Source: Caulobacter rhizosphaerae
Lineage (GTDB): Bacteria > Pseudomonadota > Alphaproteobacteria > Caulobacterales > Caulobacteraceae
Length of the DNA: 64,000 nucleotides
Direction: 5' to 3'
Assembly (NCBI RefSeq): GCF_010977555.1
Contig: NZ_CP048815.1
Span: 5,262,501 to 5,326,500, forward strand
A program made the position numbers and the translations under genes. The notes under the pieces were generated by a model. That model saw only the letters and a program-made list of their open reading frames with translations, ran no database searches and had not been told where the DNA came from. Positions 25,637-33,150 of this stretch are shown piece after piece. Positions within the stretch are counted from its first letter, which is position 1, and every line of letters starts with the position of its first letter.

Positions 25637-26712
25637 TCCATCGCCTCGTCCTGACCGCCGCCCTGGCCGCGACCCTGTCGTTCGGCGTTTCGGCCCGCGC
25701 CCAGGAGGCCGCGCCGCCTCCGGAACCTAAGACCGAAGACACCCCGCCCGCCGCCTTCCATCCCGTGGGTCCGATGCAGCCGGTCGAGCTCAGCGTCATG
25801 ACCTACAATGTCGAGGGCCTGCCCTGGCCGGTGCGGTTCGGCCGGGGTTCGAAATTGAAGGCCATCGGCCGCCAGCTGGCCGCCCTGCGCGAGAAGGGCC
25901 TGCAGCCCGACGTCGTCCTGCTGCAGGAAGGCTTTCGTGACGAGGTCCGCGACCTGATCCAGCTCAGCGGCTACGCCCACGTCGCCCGGGGGCCGCGCAA
26001 GAAGCAGCGCGACGCCAACCCGTTCAGCAAGGACGATCGGCCGCCCTACAAGCGGGTGAAGTACCGCCGCAAGGGCGAGGGTTGGGGCAAGTGGGGCTCC
26101 AGCGGCCTGTGGGTGCTGAGCGACCATCCAATCAACTGGGTCAAGTCGCACGCCTATCGCTACTGCGCCGGCCTGGACTGCCTGGCCAACAAGGGCGTGA
26201 TGCTGGTCAGCCTGGACGTGCCGGGCCTCCCCACCCCGGTCGAGATCGCCGACACCCATCTCAATTCCAAGGGCGCCTCGGGCGTGCCGCGCAACCGCAA
26301 CCGCATGGCCCACCACCTGCAGGCCGAGGAGCTGGGCCATTTCATGGAGAACGACCGCACGCCAGGCGCGCCCCTGATCGTCGGCGGCGACTTCAACGTC
26401 ATGCACGCGCCGGACCGCTATGACTATGTGATGCAGCGCTATCCGTTCGAGGTGGTCAGCCAGGTCTGCTTCCAGGAGCCGCAGAACTGCGACGCCAAGA
26501 TCTCGGCCGACGGCGACGCTCCGTGGCTGGACACCCAGGACCTGATCGGCTTCAAGCCGGGCGACCGGGTGGCCATCCGGCCGGTCCAGGTCGAGGCGCG
26601 GTTCGACGGCTCGACCACCGGCGGGCCGGTGCTGTCCGATCACGACGCCTATGAAGTCACCTTTCGCCTGACGCCGATCCCTGCCCTGCCGGTCCCGCCG
26701 CACCAGCCCTGA
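25633..26712 (+). CDS. Exported endonuclease/exonuclease/phosphatase family protein
   Basis: 359 residues overlapping the mtaB stop (ATGA). A signal peptide ends near SARAQ. The EEP fold signature is complete: VMTYNVEGLP (Asn), VLLQEGF (metal Glu), ADTHLNS (His/Asn), VGGDFNVM (Asp, Asn) and LSDHDAYEV (catalytic His). Family members include nucleases, phosphodiesterases and sphingomyelinases. An exported, stand-alone copy could hydrolyse phospholipid head groups or extracellular DNA. A basic insertion (GPRKKQRDANPF ... VKYRRKGEG, ~115-145) may contact an anionic substrate. Confidence 0.85.
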   Translation: MIHRLVLTAALAATLSFGVSARAQEAAPPPEPKTEDTPPAAFHPVGPMQPVELSVMTYNVEGLPWPVRFGRGSKLKAIGRQLAALREKGLQPDVVLLQEGFRDEVRDLIQLSGYAHVARGPRKKQRDANPFSKDDRPPYKRVKYRRKGEGWGKWGSSGLWVLSDHPINWVKSHAYRYCAGLDCLANKGVMLVSLDVPGLPTPVEIADTHLNSKGASGVPRNRNRMAHHLQAEELGHFMENDRTPGAPLIVGGDFNVMHAPDRYDYVMQRYPFEVVSQVCFQEPQNCDAKISADGDAPWLDTQDLIGFKPGDRVAIRPVQVEARFDGSTTGGPVLSDHDAYEVTFRLTPIPALPVPPHQP

Positions 26713-26721
26713 GGTCTTGCC

Positions 26722-27165
26722 ATGTCCAACCTTGCCCTGACCGGCGGCTGCCAGTGCGGCGCGGTGCGCTTTCGGGTCGAGGGCGAGACCGGCCGCGCCT
26801 CGATCTGCTGGTGCCGCATGTGCCAGAAGGCCTTCGCCGGGCCGTTCGGGGCGCTGGTGACGGTGAACGTCGCCGACCTGGTCTGGACGCGCGGCCAGCG
26901 CGCGACCTTCCAAAGCTCGGACGCGGTGAAGCGCGGCTTCTGCGCCGCCTGCGGCACGCCCCTGACCTTTGAATGGAGCGCCGACCAGATCGACCTGGCG
27001 GTGTTCGCCTTCGACGATCCGTCGCGGGTCGAACCGGCGGTTCAGCTGGCGGCCGAAGGACGTCCGGCCTGGACGGAGCACCTGGCCGACATGCCGGTGC
27101 GCCCGCCGGCGGGCGGTCCCGCCGCGCCGGTGGTCAGCCGCCAGCACCCCGACCGCGACACCTGA
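26722..27165 (+). CDS. GFA (glutathione-dependent formaldehyde-activating-like) zinc protein
   Basis: 147 residues with the Mss4-like GFA zinc fold: GGCQCGAVRF, WCRMCQK and FCAACGTPL supply the cysteine ligands. Family members bind zinc and sometimes glutathione or S-hydroxymethylglutathione, but most have no known substrate. The gene follows the EEP gene by 9 bp and is probably the last of the dapF operon. It is convergent with the SNase-like gene 6 bp away. Confidence 0.88.
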   Translation: MSNLALTGGCQCGAVRFRVEGETGRASICWCRMCQKAFAGPFGALVTVNVADLVWTRGQRATFQSSDAVKRGFCAACGTPLTFEWSADQIDLAVFAFDDPSRVEPAVQLAAEGRPAWTEHLADMPVRPPAGGPAAPVVSRQHPDRDT

Positions 27166-27171
27166 TCCGGC

Positions 27172-27567
27172 CTAGTTGCCCCCCTCGACCGCACCGTTCT
27201 GGCGCAGCAGGTCGCCGATCCCCGCGCCATTCAGCTGGCAACGGGCCACCACCCGGTCATAGGACTGCCGTCCGGCCCGGCAGACCAGGTACTGGCCATA
27301 GGTCAGGGCCTTGAGCATGGCTTTCGCCCGCGCCCCGCCGGCGTCGTGCAGTTCGGGGGCCGAAAAATCGCCGAGCCGCACCTCGACCCAGGTCTGGGGA
27401 TCGGAGCTGCGGCTGACGCAGAGGCTGTCGCCGTCGCCGATATAGCGGACAACGCCGCTGAAGGTGGTCGAGGGACCAGGCAACGGTGCGACGCAAGGGT
27501 CGGCCAGGGCGCTGACAGGCAGGGCGAGCAAAAGGCTCGCCAGCAGGACAAGACGGAACGACATCAT
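27172..27567 (-). CDS. Secreted staphylococcal-nuclease-like protein, active site altered
   Basis: 131 residues with a signal peptide ending near SALAD. The OB-fold SNase pattern is visible: VVRYIGDGDSLCV (first metal Asp region, ~39-51), VEVRLGDFSAPE (62-72) and YDRVVARC (103-110). In SNases the second segment is R-L-x-x-x-D-x-P-E. Here Arg64 and Glu72 are kept, but the Asp position is Ser69, with an Asp shifted to 67. Two to four cysteines could form disulfides. Nuclease activity is therefore doubtful. The ribosome site GGGAGATC precedes ATGATG, so either ATG (27567 or 27564) may start. Confidence 0.75.
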   Translation of the reverse strand: MMSFRLVLLASLLLALPVSALADPCVAPLPGPSTTFSGVVRYIGDGDSLCVSRSSDPQTWVEVRLGDFSAPELHDAGGARAKAMLKALTYGQYLVCRAGRQSYDRVVARCQLNGAGIGDLLRQNGAVEGGN

Positions 27568-27678
27568 GATCTCCCAGGCTGTGCCGGGAAAACCGTATCA
27601 TTGCCTTAACCGCTTGAATTTTCTCAGGATTTACTACTATATCGAGACTAGTACCGCTGCACTAACGCGGTGCGAGCG

Positions 27679-28308
27679 TCAGAGGCGGGCGTCCTCCCCG
27701 CCCGCGAACCCCGGCAGGCTCCAGCCGAACTTCAGGGCGCAGGCCCGCAGGCCGAAGGCCGCCGCGAAGCCGGCGATCCCGGCGGGCCAGAAGCCGACGT
27801 GCAGCAGGGTCAGGCCCGCGAACACCGCCGCGCCCAGCAGGGCGGCGGTGATGTAGATCTCGCGGCGCAGCAGCAGGTTGGGCTCCTCGGCCAGCACGTC
27901 GCGGATCACCCCGCCGAACGCGGTGGTCAGCACGCCCATGACCACCGCGGTGAACGGGTGGACGCCCAGGCTCAGCGCCTTGGCCGTGCCCACCACGGCG
28001 TAGGCGGCCATGCCCAGGGCGTCCAGCCACAGCAGGGCCCGGAAGCGCCAGCCGCGCTTGCCCAGCAGCCACACGGCTGTCGCCGCGACCAGGCAGACCA
28101 TCACATAGCCCGGCCGCTGGACCCAGAACACGGGCGCCCCGATCAGCAGGTCGCGCAACGTGCCGCCGCCCACGCCGGTGATGGCCGCGAAGAAGCCGAA
28201 GGTGATGATGTCGTGCTTGCGACGGGCGGCCGCCAGCGCCCCGGTCGCCCCGAACACGGCGACAGCGGCGTAATCCAGCCAGAAGAGCGTGGTCGAAAGC
28301 GCGTCCAT
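27679..28308 (-). CDS. Trimeric intracellular cation (TRIC) channel family membrane protein
   Basis: 209 residues from the ATG at 28308; upstream codons give a polar non-membrane N-terminus and are rejected. Six to seven transmembrane helices with two repeated motifs, AITGVGGGTLRDLL and TTAFGGVIRDVLAEE, that are diagnostic of the YadS/YicG (formerly UPF0126) family. Bacterial TRIC homologs conduct K+ or small molecules across the inner membrane. Divergent from ftsY (115 bp apart). Confidence 0.9.
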   Translation of the reverse strand: MDALSTTLFWLDYAAVAVFGATGALAAARRKHDIITFGFFAAITGVGGGTLRDLLIGAPVFWVQRPGYVMVCLVAATAVWLLGKRGWRFRALLWLDALGMAAYAVVGTAKALSLGVHPFTAVVMGVLTTAFGGVIRDVLAEEPNLLLRREIYITAALLGAAVFAGLTLLHVGFWPAGIAGFAAAFGLRACALKFGWSLPGFAGGEDARL

Positions 28309-28423
28309 TGGCGTTTCATGCCACGGCCGATGGAGCCTGTCCCAGGCTCTATCCCTATTTATTGGCGCGTGACGGACGCTGAAACCGCTCACACTTTCGC
28401 CTGTCACGCTCTAAAGGAACGCC

Positions 28424-29365
28424 ATGAGCGAAAAGCCCGAGCAGAAAAAAGGCTGGTTCCAGCGCCTGACCTCCGGCCTGGCCCGGTCGTCCCAGCAGAT
28501 GACCGAGCAGGTCACCGGCGCCTTCACCAAGAAGCCGCTGGACCAGGAGCAGTTGGACCAGCTGGAGGAGATGCTGATCGAGGCCGACCTGGGCCCGCAG
28601 ATCGCCGCCCGCATCACCGACGCCTTCGGCAAGGCCCGGTTCGGCAAGTCGTCGACCGAGACCGAGGTCAAGGAGGCCCTGGCCGAGCTGGTCGCCGCCG
28701 AGCTGGCCGACCGCGAGGGGGTGTTCGACCCGCTGTCGGGGCCCAAGCCCTATGTGGTGCTGTTCATCGGGGTCAACGGCTCGGGCAAGACCACGACCCT
28801 GGGCAAGATCGCCTCGGACCTGGCGGGCAAGAACGCCAAGGTGCTGATCGCCGCCGGCGACACCTTCCGCGCCGCCGCTGTCGAGCAGCTGAAGGTCTGG
28901 GCCGACCGGGCCGGGGCCGACTTCATGTCCCGCCCGCCCGGCGCCGACGCCGCGGCCCTGGCCTACGAGGCCGTCGAGCGCGCCAAGGCCGAGGGCCACG
29001 ACGTCGTGCTGATCGACACCGCCGGCCGGCTGCAGAACAAGCAGGGCCTGATGGACGAACTGCTCAAGGTCATCCGCGTGCTCAAGAAGGTCGATCCCGA
29101 CGCCCCGCACGAAACCCTGCTGGTGCTGGACGCCACGGTCGGCCGCAACGCCCTGGCCCAGGAGAAGATCTTCGGCAACCAGGTCGGCGTGTCAGGCATC
29201 GTGATGACCAAGCTGGACGGCACCGCGCGCGGCGGGGTGCTGGTGCCGGTGGCCCGCGCCTCCGACAGCCCGATCAAGCTGATCGGCGTCGGCGAGGGGG
29301 TGGACGACCTGCAACCGTTCGACGCGCGCGCCTTCTCCCGCTCTCTGGTCGGCCTGGAGGACTAG
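28424..29365 (+). CDS. ftsY: Signal recognition particle receptor FtsY
   Basis: 313 residues with a short polar A region, the N domain (QLDQLEEMLIEADLG) and the SRP GTPase G domain: GVNGSGKTTTLGK (P-loop), DTFRAAAVEQL (insertion box), DTAGRLQNK, TKLDGTARGG and GVGEGVDDL. It docks ribosome-SRP complexes at the membrane for cotranslational insertion. Followed by ispZ with 3 bp between stop and start, so the two are cotranscribed. Confidence 0.97.
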   Translation: MSEKPEQKKGWFQRLTSGLARSSQQMTEQVTGAFTKKPLDQEQLDQLEEMLIEADLGPQIAARITDAFGKARFGKSSTETEVKEALAELVAAELADREGVFDPLSGPKPYVVLFIGVNGSGKTTTLGKIASDLAGKNAKVLIAAGDTFRAAAVEQLKVWADRAGADFMSRPPGADAAALAYEAVERAKAEGHDVVLIDTAGRLQNKQGLMDELLKVIRVLKKVDPDAPHETLLVLDATVGRNALAQEKIFGNQVGVSGIVMTKLDGTARGGVLVPVARASDSPIKLIGVGEGVDDLQPFDARAFSRSLVGLED

Positions 29366-29368
29366 GCG

Positions 29369-30007
29369 ATGAGCACGCCCGAAACGCCGCCCCCTGCCCC
29401 GCACGCCACCGCCAAGCCGTCCGCCTGGATCCGCCACGCGGTCGACTATGGGCCGCTGCTGGCCTTCCTGGTCAGCTTCCTGATCACCCGCAGCATCACC
29501 GCCGCGACCTGGGTGCTGGTGGCCGCCTCAGCGATCGCCCTGGCGTTCGGCTTCGCGGTCGAGCGCCGCCTGGCGCCGATGCCGCTGATCGCCGGCCTGG
29601 GCGCCCTGGTGTTCGGCGGCCTGGCCCTGGTGTTCCATGACCCGCGCCTGCTGAAGATCAAGCCGACCGTGCTCAACATCGCCTATGCCGGCTTCCTGTT
29701 CGGCGGCGTGGCGCTGCGCAAGAACCCGCTGAAGGTGCTGCTGGGCGAGGCGATGCACCTGTCCGACGCCACCTGGCGGACGCTGACCATCCGCTACGGC
29801 GCCTGCTTCCTGGTGCTGGCCGGGGTCAACGAGGCGGTCTGGCGGACCCAGTCCGACGCGGTGTGGGTGTGGTTCAAGTTCCCGGGCCTGGCGGTCCTGA
29901 TGATCCTGTTCTCGCTGACCCAGGTGCCGTTCATGATGAAGCACATGCACGACGGCGATCAGGACAAGGCGCCGCAGGAGCCCGGCGCGGGCCCGGAGGC
30001 CGGATAA
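29369..30007 (+). CDS. ispZ: Septation protein IspZ/YciB
   Basis: 212 residues, an inner-membrane protein with five to six helices. The family motifs are HDPRLLKIKPTVLNIAYAGFL and the C-terminal WVWFKFPG with the conserved Phe/Gly. YciB proteins affect septum formation and envelope integrity; mechanism unknown. It follows ftsY in what looks like one operon, a linkage common in alphaproteobacteria. The C-terminal tail (DGDQDKAPQEPGAGPEAG) is acidic and low complexity. Confidence 0.93.
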   Translation: MSTPETPPPAPHATAKPSAWIRHAVDYGPLLAFLVSFLITRSITAATWVLVAASAIALAFGFAVERRLAPMPLIAGLGALVFGGLALVFHDPRLLKIKPTVLNIAYAGFLFGGVALRKNPLKVLLGEAMHLSDATWRTLTIRYGACFLVLAGVNEAVWRTQSDAVWVWFKFPGLAVLMILFSLTQVPFMMKHMHDGDQDKAPQEPGAGPEAG

Positions 30008-30062
30008 CCCGCCGCCCACGGACCATCTGTCGTCAAAACGACGTCTAAGCGTGGTACTCAAA

Positions 30063-30094
30063 GGTCCGTCGGCGGAAAAGAGGGACGACGGACC
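30063..30094. promoter_or_regulatory. Inverted repeat directly abutting the marR start codon
   Basis: GGTCCGTC (30063-30070) and GACGGACC (30087-30094) form a perfect 8-bp inverted repeat whose right arm ends at the ATG and overlaps the ribosome site. Another ACGGACC lies at 30018-30024. A likely autoregulatory MarR operator, or an RNA hairpin sequestering the start. Confidence 0.5.
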
Positions 30095-30676
30095 ATGGCC
30101 AAGACCAAGGGCGATACGAAGGGCGACAAGGCGGAACACGGCGGGGCCCTGGCCCGCTCGCCCAGCCACCTCCTGCACCGGGTCCTGCAACTGGCCCTCG
30201 ACATCTATGCCGAGGAGAGCGGCAACGGCGGAATCACCCAGCGCCAGTACGCCGTCCTGGCCGCCGTAGCCGAGAACGAGGGCGTCACCCAGACGGGCCT
30301 GGTCCGCGCCACCGGCATCGACCGCTCCACCCTGGCCGACATGGTCGCCCGGATGATCACCAAGGGCCACCTGGAGCGCCAGCGCTCCGACCAGGACGCC
30401 CGCGCCAACACCGTCAGCCTGACCCCCGCCGGCGCCGCCGTGCTGGAGGACAGCCGCCCCAAGGTGGCCATGGCCGACGCCCGCATCCTGGCCCTGCTCA
30501 AGCCCAGCAAGCGCGAAGGCTTCCTGGAACTGCTGGCCGACATGGCGGTGTCCGACGTCCACGCCGAGCCCGAGGCCAAGGCCAAGAAGCTCAAGGCGCC
30601 CAAGGCCGAGAAGGTCGGCCACGGCAAGAAGGACAAGAAGCCCAAGAAGGAAAAGGCCGCCAAGAAGGCGGCCTGA
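30095..30676 (+). CDS. MarR-family regulator with lysine-rich C-terminal tail
   Basis: 193 residues. The winged helix spans about 15-145: HLLHRVLQLALDIYAEE, TQRQYAVLAAVAENEGVTQTGLVRATGIDRSTLADMV helix-turn-helix, and the wing (HLERQRSDQDARANTVSLT). The last ~40 residues are a Lys/Ala/Pro tail (KAKKLKAPKAEKVGHGKKDKK type) like histone H1 or AlgP C-termini, which is unusual for MarR. The tail may add non-specific DNA binding. No divergently transcribed target gene, so the likely direct target is itself through the palindrome at its start. Confidence 0.88.
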   Translation: MAKTKGDTKGDKAEHGGALARSPSHLLHRVLQLALDIYAEESGNGGITQRQYAVLAAVAENEGVTQTGLVRATGIDRSTLADMVARMITKGHLERQRSDQDARANTVSLTPAGAAVLEDSRPKVAMADARILALLKPSKREGFLELLADMAVSDVHAEPEAKAKKLKAPKAEKVGHGKKDKKPKKEKAAKKAA

Positions 30677-30681
30677 GCGAA

Positions 30682-30711
30682 CCGGGGACACGCACGCGTG
30701 CATGTCCCCGG
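30682..30711. repeat. GGGGACA palindrome, copy 2
   Basis: CCGGGGACA (30682-30690) and TGTCCCCGG (30703-30711) flank an inner GCACGCGTGC palindrome, with a single C/A mismatch. It lies 5 bp after the marR stop. Same family as 15990, 43294 and 43342. Confidence 0.8.
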
Positions 30712-30830
30712 CGCCGGCGTCCCGAAATCCTTAGGACCTCGCCCGGCCAAGCTCTAGGATGACGCCACGCCGAAAGGGCGGCTCGGCCCGCTGGACATCC
30801 CGGCGCGCGAGCGCCCGGGCAGGAGCCGCC

Positions 30831-30941
30831 ATGGCCAAGGGCCAGAAAAAGTCCAACAAGGAAATCCGCAAGCCGAAGGCCGACAAGAAGACCGTCCCGG
30901 TCTCGGCCTCGCCGTTCATCGTCACGTCCGGAAAGAAGTAG
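30831..30941 (+). CDS. Conserved small basic protein (36 aa)
   Basis: ATG at 30831 with ribosome site CAGGAGCCGCC. The sequence opens MAKGQKKSNKEIRKPKADKK and ends in a short hydrophobic-polar segment (VSASPFIVTSGKK). I recall near-identical 35-60-residue proteins of this MAKGQxxSNxExxKPK type across alpha- and betaproteobacteria, all uncharacterised. Lys-rich, no membrane segment; a ribosome- or RNA-associated role is plausible but not shown. Confidence 0.75.
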   Translation: MAKGQKKSNKEIRKPKADKKTVPVSASPFIVTSGKK

Positions 30942-31150
30942 GCCAGCGCCAGGTCGCCTTCGCCCGCTGGAGCCAACCTAAGGCTCGGGGCGATCGTCTT
31001 GCCTTGAGCTCTAGGGATTCCCCATCCCAGCGCTGAGGCCGAAGGGACGTCGAGCAAGGGTCGCACTGAGTGCTGGCGGCCGCCGACGGACGGTCGTAGA
31101 AGAGGTAAGGCGCGCCGGCGACAGATCGTCGGTGTTGTGAAAGTCCTCAT

Positions 31151-32218
31151 TTGATCAAGCAATATGGCTGGTCCGACGCGCTGGCCGAGGCCTTCGAACC
31201 CCACGCGCGCGCCGGCCACGTCCCCGGCCGCATCGTCGCCCAGCATCGCGACGGCTACCAAGTGGCCACCGACGAGGGCGAGCTGCGCGCCAAGGCGTCG
31301 GGTCGCCTGATGCACGCGGCGGAAGAGGCGGAGCATCCGGCCGTCGGCGACTGGGTGGCCCTGTCGCTGAACCCGACCCAGGGCGCCACCCTCCACGCCA
31401 TCCTGCCGCGCCGCACCGCCTTCGTGCGCCGCGCGGCCGACAGCGTTCAGACCCTGCAGGTGATCGCCGCCAATATCGACGTGGCGTTCGTGGTCACCTC
31501 GCTGAACGCCGACCTCAATCCGCGCCGGATCGAACGCTACCTGGCCGCCGCCTGGCAGAGCGGCGCGCGGCCGGTGGTGGTGCTGACCAAGTCCGACTTG
31601 GCCGACGACCCGCAAGGCCAGGTCGACGCGATCGCCGCCCTGGCGGCGGGCTGCCCGGTGCTGACGGTGTCGGCGCGGCAAGGCCAGGGCCTGGCCGCCC
31701 TGCTGGCCCAGGTGGCGCCCGGCGAGACCTGCGTGCTGATCGGCTCGTCCGGCGTCGGCAAATCCACCCTGGTCAACGCCTTCCTGGGCGAGGAACGGAT
31801 GGCGACCCAGGCGATCCGCGAGACCGACGACCAAGGACGCCACACGACCAGCCATCGCCAACTGGTTCTGCTGCCGAGCGGCGGGCTGATCCTGGACACC
31901 CCCGGCATCCGCGAGGTGGGCCTGATCGACGCCGAAGAAGGGCTGGGCGTGGTGTTCGACGACATCGAGCATCTGATCAGGACGTGCAAGTTCAACGACT
32001 GCGGCCACGTCAAGGAGCCCGGCTGCGCGGTGCGCGGCGCGCTGGACAGCGGCGCGCTGGATCCCGCCCGCTGGGCCCACTTCCAGAAGCTGGGCGCCGA
32101 ACTGGCGGCGGTCCAGTCGAAGGCCGAGCGCCTGGCCAACGACGCCGAACGCCGCCGCCTGGCGGGGCTTCAGAAGACCTATCGCGCCACGAAGAGAAAC
32201 GCCCGGAGCGGGGACTGA
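31151..32218 (+). CDS. rsgA: Small ribosomal subunit biogenesis GTPase RsgA
   Basis: 355 residues from a TTG at 31151; no in-frame ATG or GTG occurs nearby upstream and the sequence after it fits the family N-terminus. OB-fold first (~25-95), then a circularly permuted GTPase: G4 VVLTKSDL before G1 LIGSSGVGKSTL and G3 DTPGIRE. The zinc-binding C-terminal motif is CKFNDCGHVKEPGC. It assists late 30S maturation and is inhibited by (p)ppGpp in other bacteria. Monocistronic. Confidence 0.95.
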   Translation: MIKQYGWSDALAEAFEPHARAGHVPGRIVAQHRDGYQVATDEGELRAKASGRLMHAAEEAEHPAVGDWVALSLNPTQGATLHAILPRRTAFVRRAADSVQTLQVIAANIDVAFVVTSLNADLNPRRIERYLAAAWQSGARPVVVLTKSDLADDPQGQVDAIAALAAGCPVLTVSARQGQGLAALLAQVAPGETCVLIGSSGVGKSTLVNAFLGEERMATQAIRETDDQGRHTTSHRQLVLLPSGGLILDTPGIREVGLIDAEEGLGVVFDDIEHLIRTCKFNDCGHVKEPGCAVRGALDSGALDPARWAHFQKLGAELAAVQSKAERLANDAERRRLAGLQKTYRATKRNARSGD

Positions 32219-32317
32219 TCGAACGGCCCCGGTCGAGACGGAACGATTTTTCAGAATGTAGCCCGCGCCCCGGACGAACGGGGCTAGGTGATGGACCCCC
32301 ACTCAAGAGAGACGCCA

Positions 32318-32638
32318 ATGCCCGCTTTCACCATCGTCACGACCAGCGCGACCCAAGGCAGCGACGCGGCGGAGGTGAGCACGCTTGCCGACGAGTTCGG
32401 CAACGAGAGCGAAGCGTTGGGCTATTCGCGCCGAATGGCTGAAGAGATGGTGGGCCTGGCCCATCAACTGTCGCTGGATTTCGACTACAGCAATGTTGGC
32501 CTCTACGAAGGCGACCTGATCGACGAAGAGCTGGATCCGGCGCATCCCGCGTTCATGGGGGCGTGGGTGCTGGACGAAGAGGGCGTGGCCTTCGTGCCGG
32601 CGGACGAATTCCGCGAAAGCGAGACCGAGCCTTCGTAA
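32318..32638 (+). CDS. Hypothetical acidic protein (106 aa)
   Basis: ATG at 32318 preceded by a purine-rich AAGAGAGACGCCA ribosome site. The protein is acidic with a helical middle (SRRMAEEMVGLAHQLSLDFDY) and a C-terminal DEEGVAFVPADEFRESE. No signal or membrane segment and no recognised domain. It stands alone between rsgA and the convergent trxA, followed by a strong hairpin. Confidence 0.6.
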   Translation: MPAFTIVTTSATQGSDAAEVSTLADEFGNESEALGYSRRMAEEMVGLAHQLSLDFDYSNVGLYEGDLIDEELDPAHPAFMGAWVLDEEGVAFVPADEFRESETEPS

Positions 32639-32645
32639 ACGCAAA

Positions 32646-32675
32646 CCGCCCGCCTCGCGTCGGCGAGGCGGGCGG
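32646..32675. terminator. Shared GC-rich hairpin between convergent genes
   Basis: A perfect 12-bp stem (CCGCCCGCCTCG / CGAGGCGGGCGG, 6-nt loop) between the acidic-protein gene and trxA. A short TTT lies on the minus-strand side. Probably a bidirectional terminator. Confidence 0.7.
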
Positions 32676-32698
32676 CTGTGCGCCAAATCAACGAACGC

Positions 32699-33034
32699 CT
32701 AGGCGGGCTGGTGCACGCCGGCTTCGTTCAGCCATTCCAGGATCTTGGCCTTGGGCATGGCCCCGACCTTCATCGAGGCCATCTGGCCGCCGCGGAACAG
32801 CATCATGGTCGGGATGCCGCGCACGCCGTAGCGCGACGGAGTGGTGGGGCTGTCCTCGATATTGACCTTGGCCACGGTGACGTGGTCGGCCAGTTCCTCG
32901 GAGATCTGCTCCAGGGCCGGGGCGATCTGCTTGCACGGACCGCACCATTCGGCCCAGAAGTCGACCAGGACCGGCTTGTCGGCCTGCAGGACGTCCTTCT
33001 CGAAGGACTCGTCGGTCACCGTCACGGTGCTCAT
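32699..33034 (-). CDS. trxA: Thioredoxin 1
   Basis: 111 residues, standard TrxA length, with active site WAEWCGPCKQIAP (Cys31, Cys34) and the cis-proline IPTMMLF. A cytoplasmic disulfide reductase for ribonucleotide reductase, methionine sulfoxide reductases and others. It lies 116 bp downstream of addA on the same strand, a gene order I recall as common in Caulobacterales. Confidence 0.97.
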   Translation of the reverse strand: MSTVTVTDESFEKDVLQADKPVLVDFWAEWCGPCKQIAPALEQISEELADHVTVAKVNIEDSPTTPSRYGVRGIPTMMLFRGGQMASMKVGAMPKAKILEWLNEAGVHQPA

Positions 33035-33150
33035 CGCTTGGCTCCATCTGCGCCCGGAGGATCGGGGCGCGCTAGAAAACTGTGTTGGCTGGGGATTCGC
33101 TCCCCGTCTTGCAGCAAGATTTAGGGACCCGCGCCCCCCTCGGCAATGAT

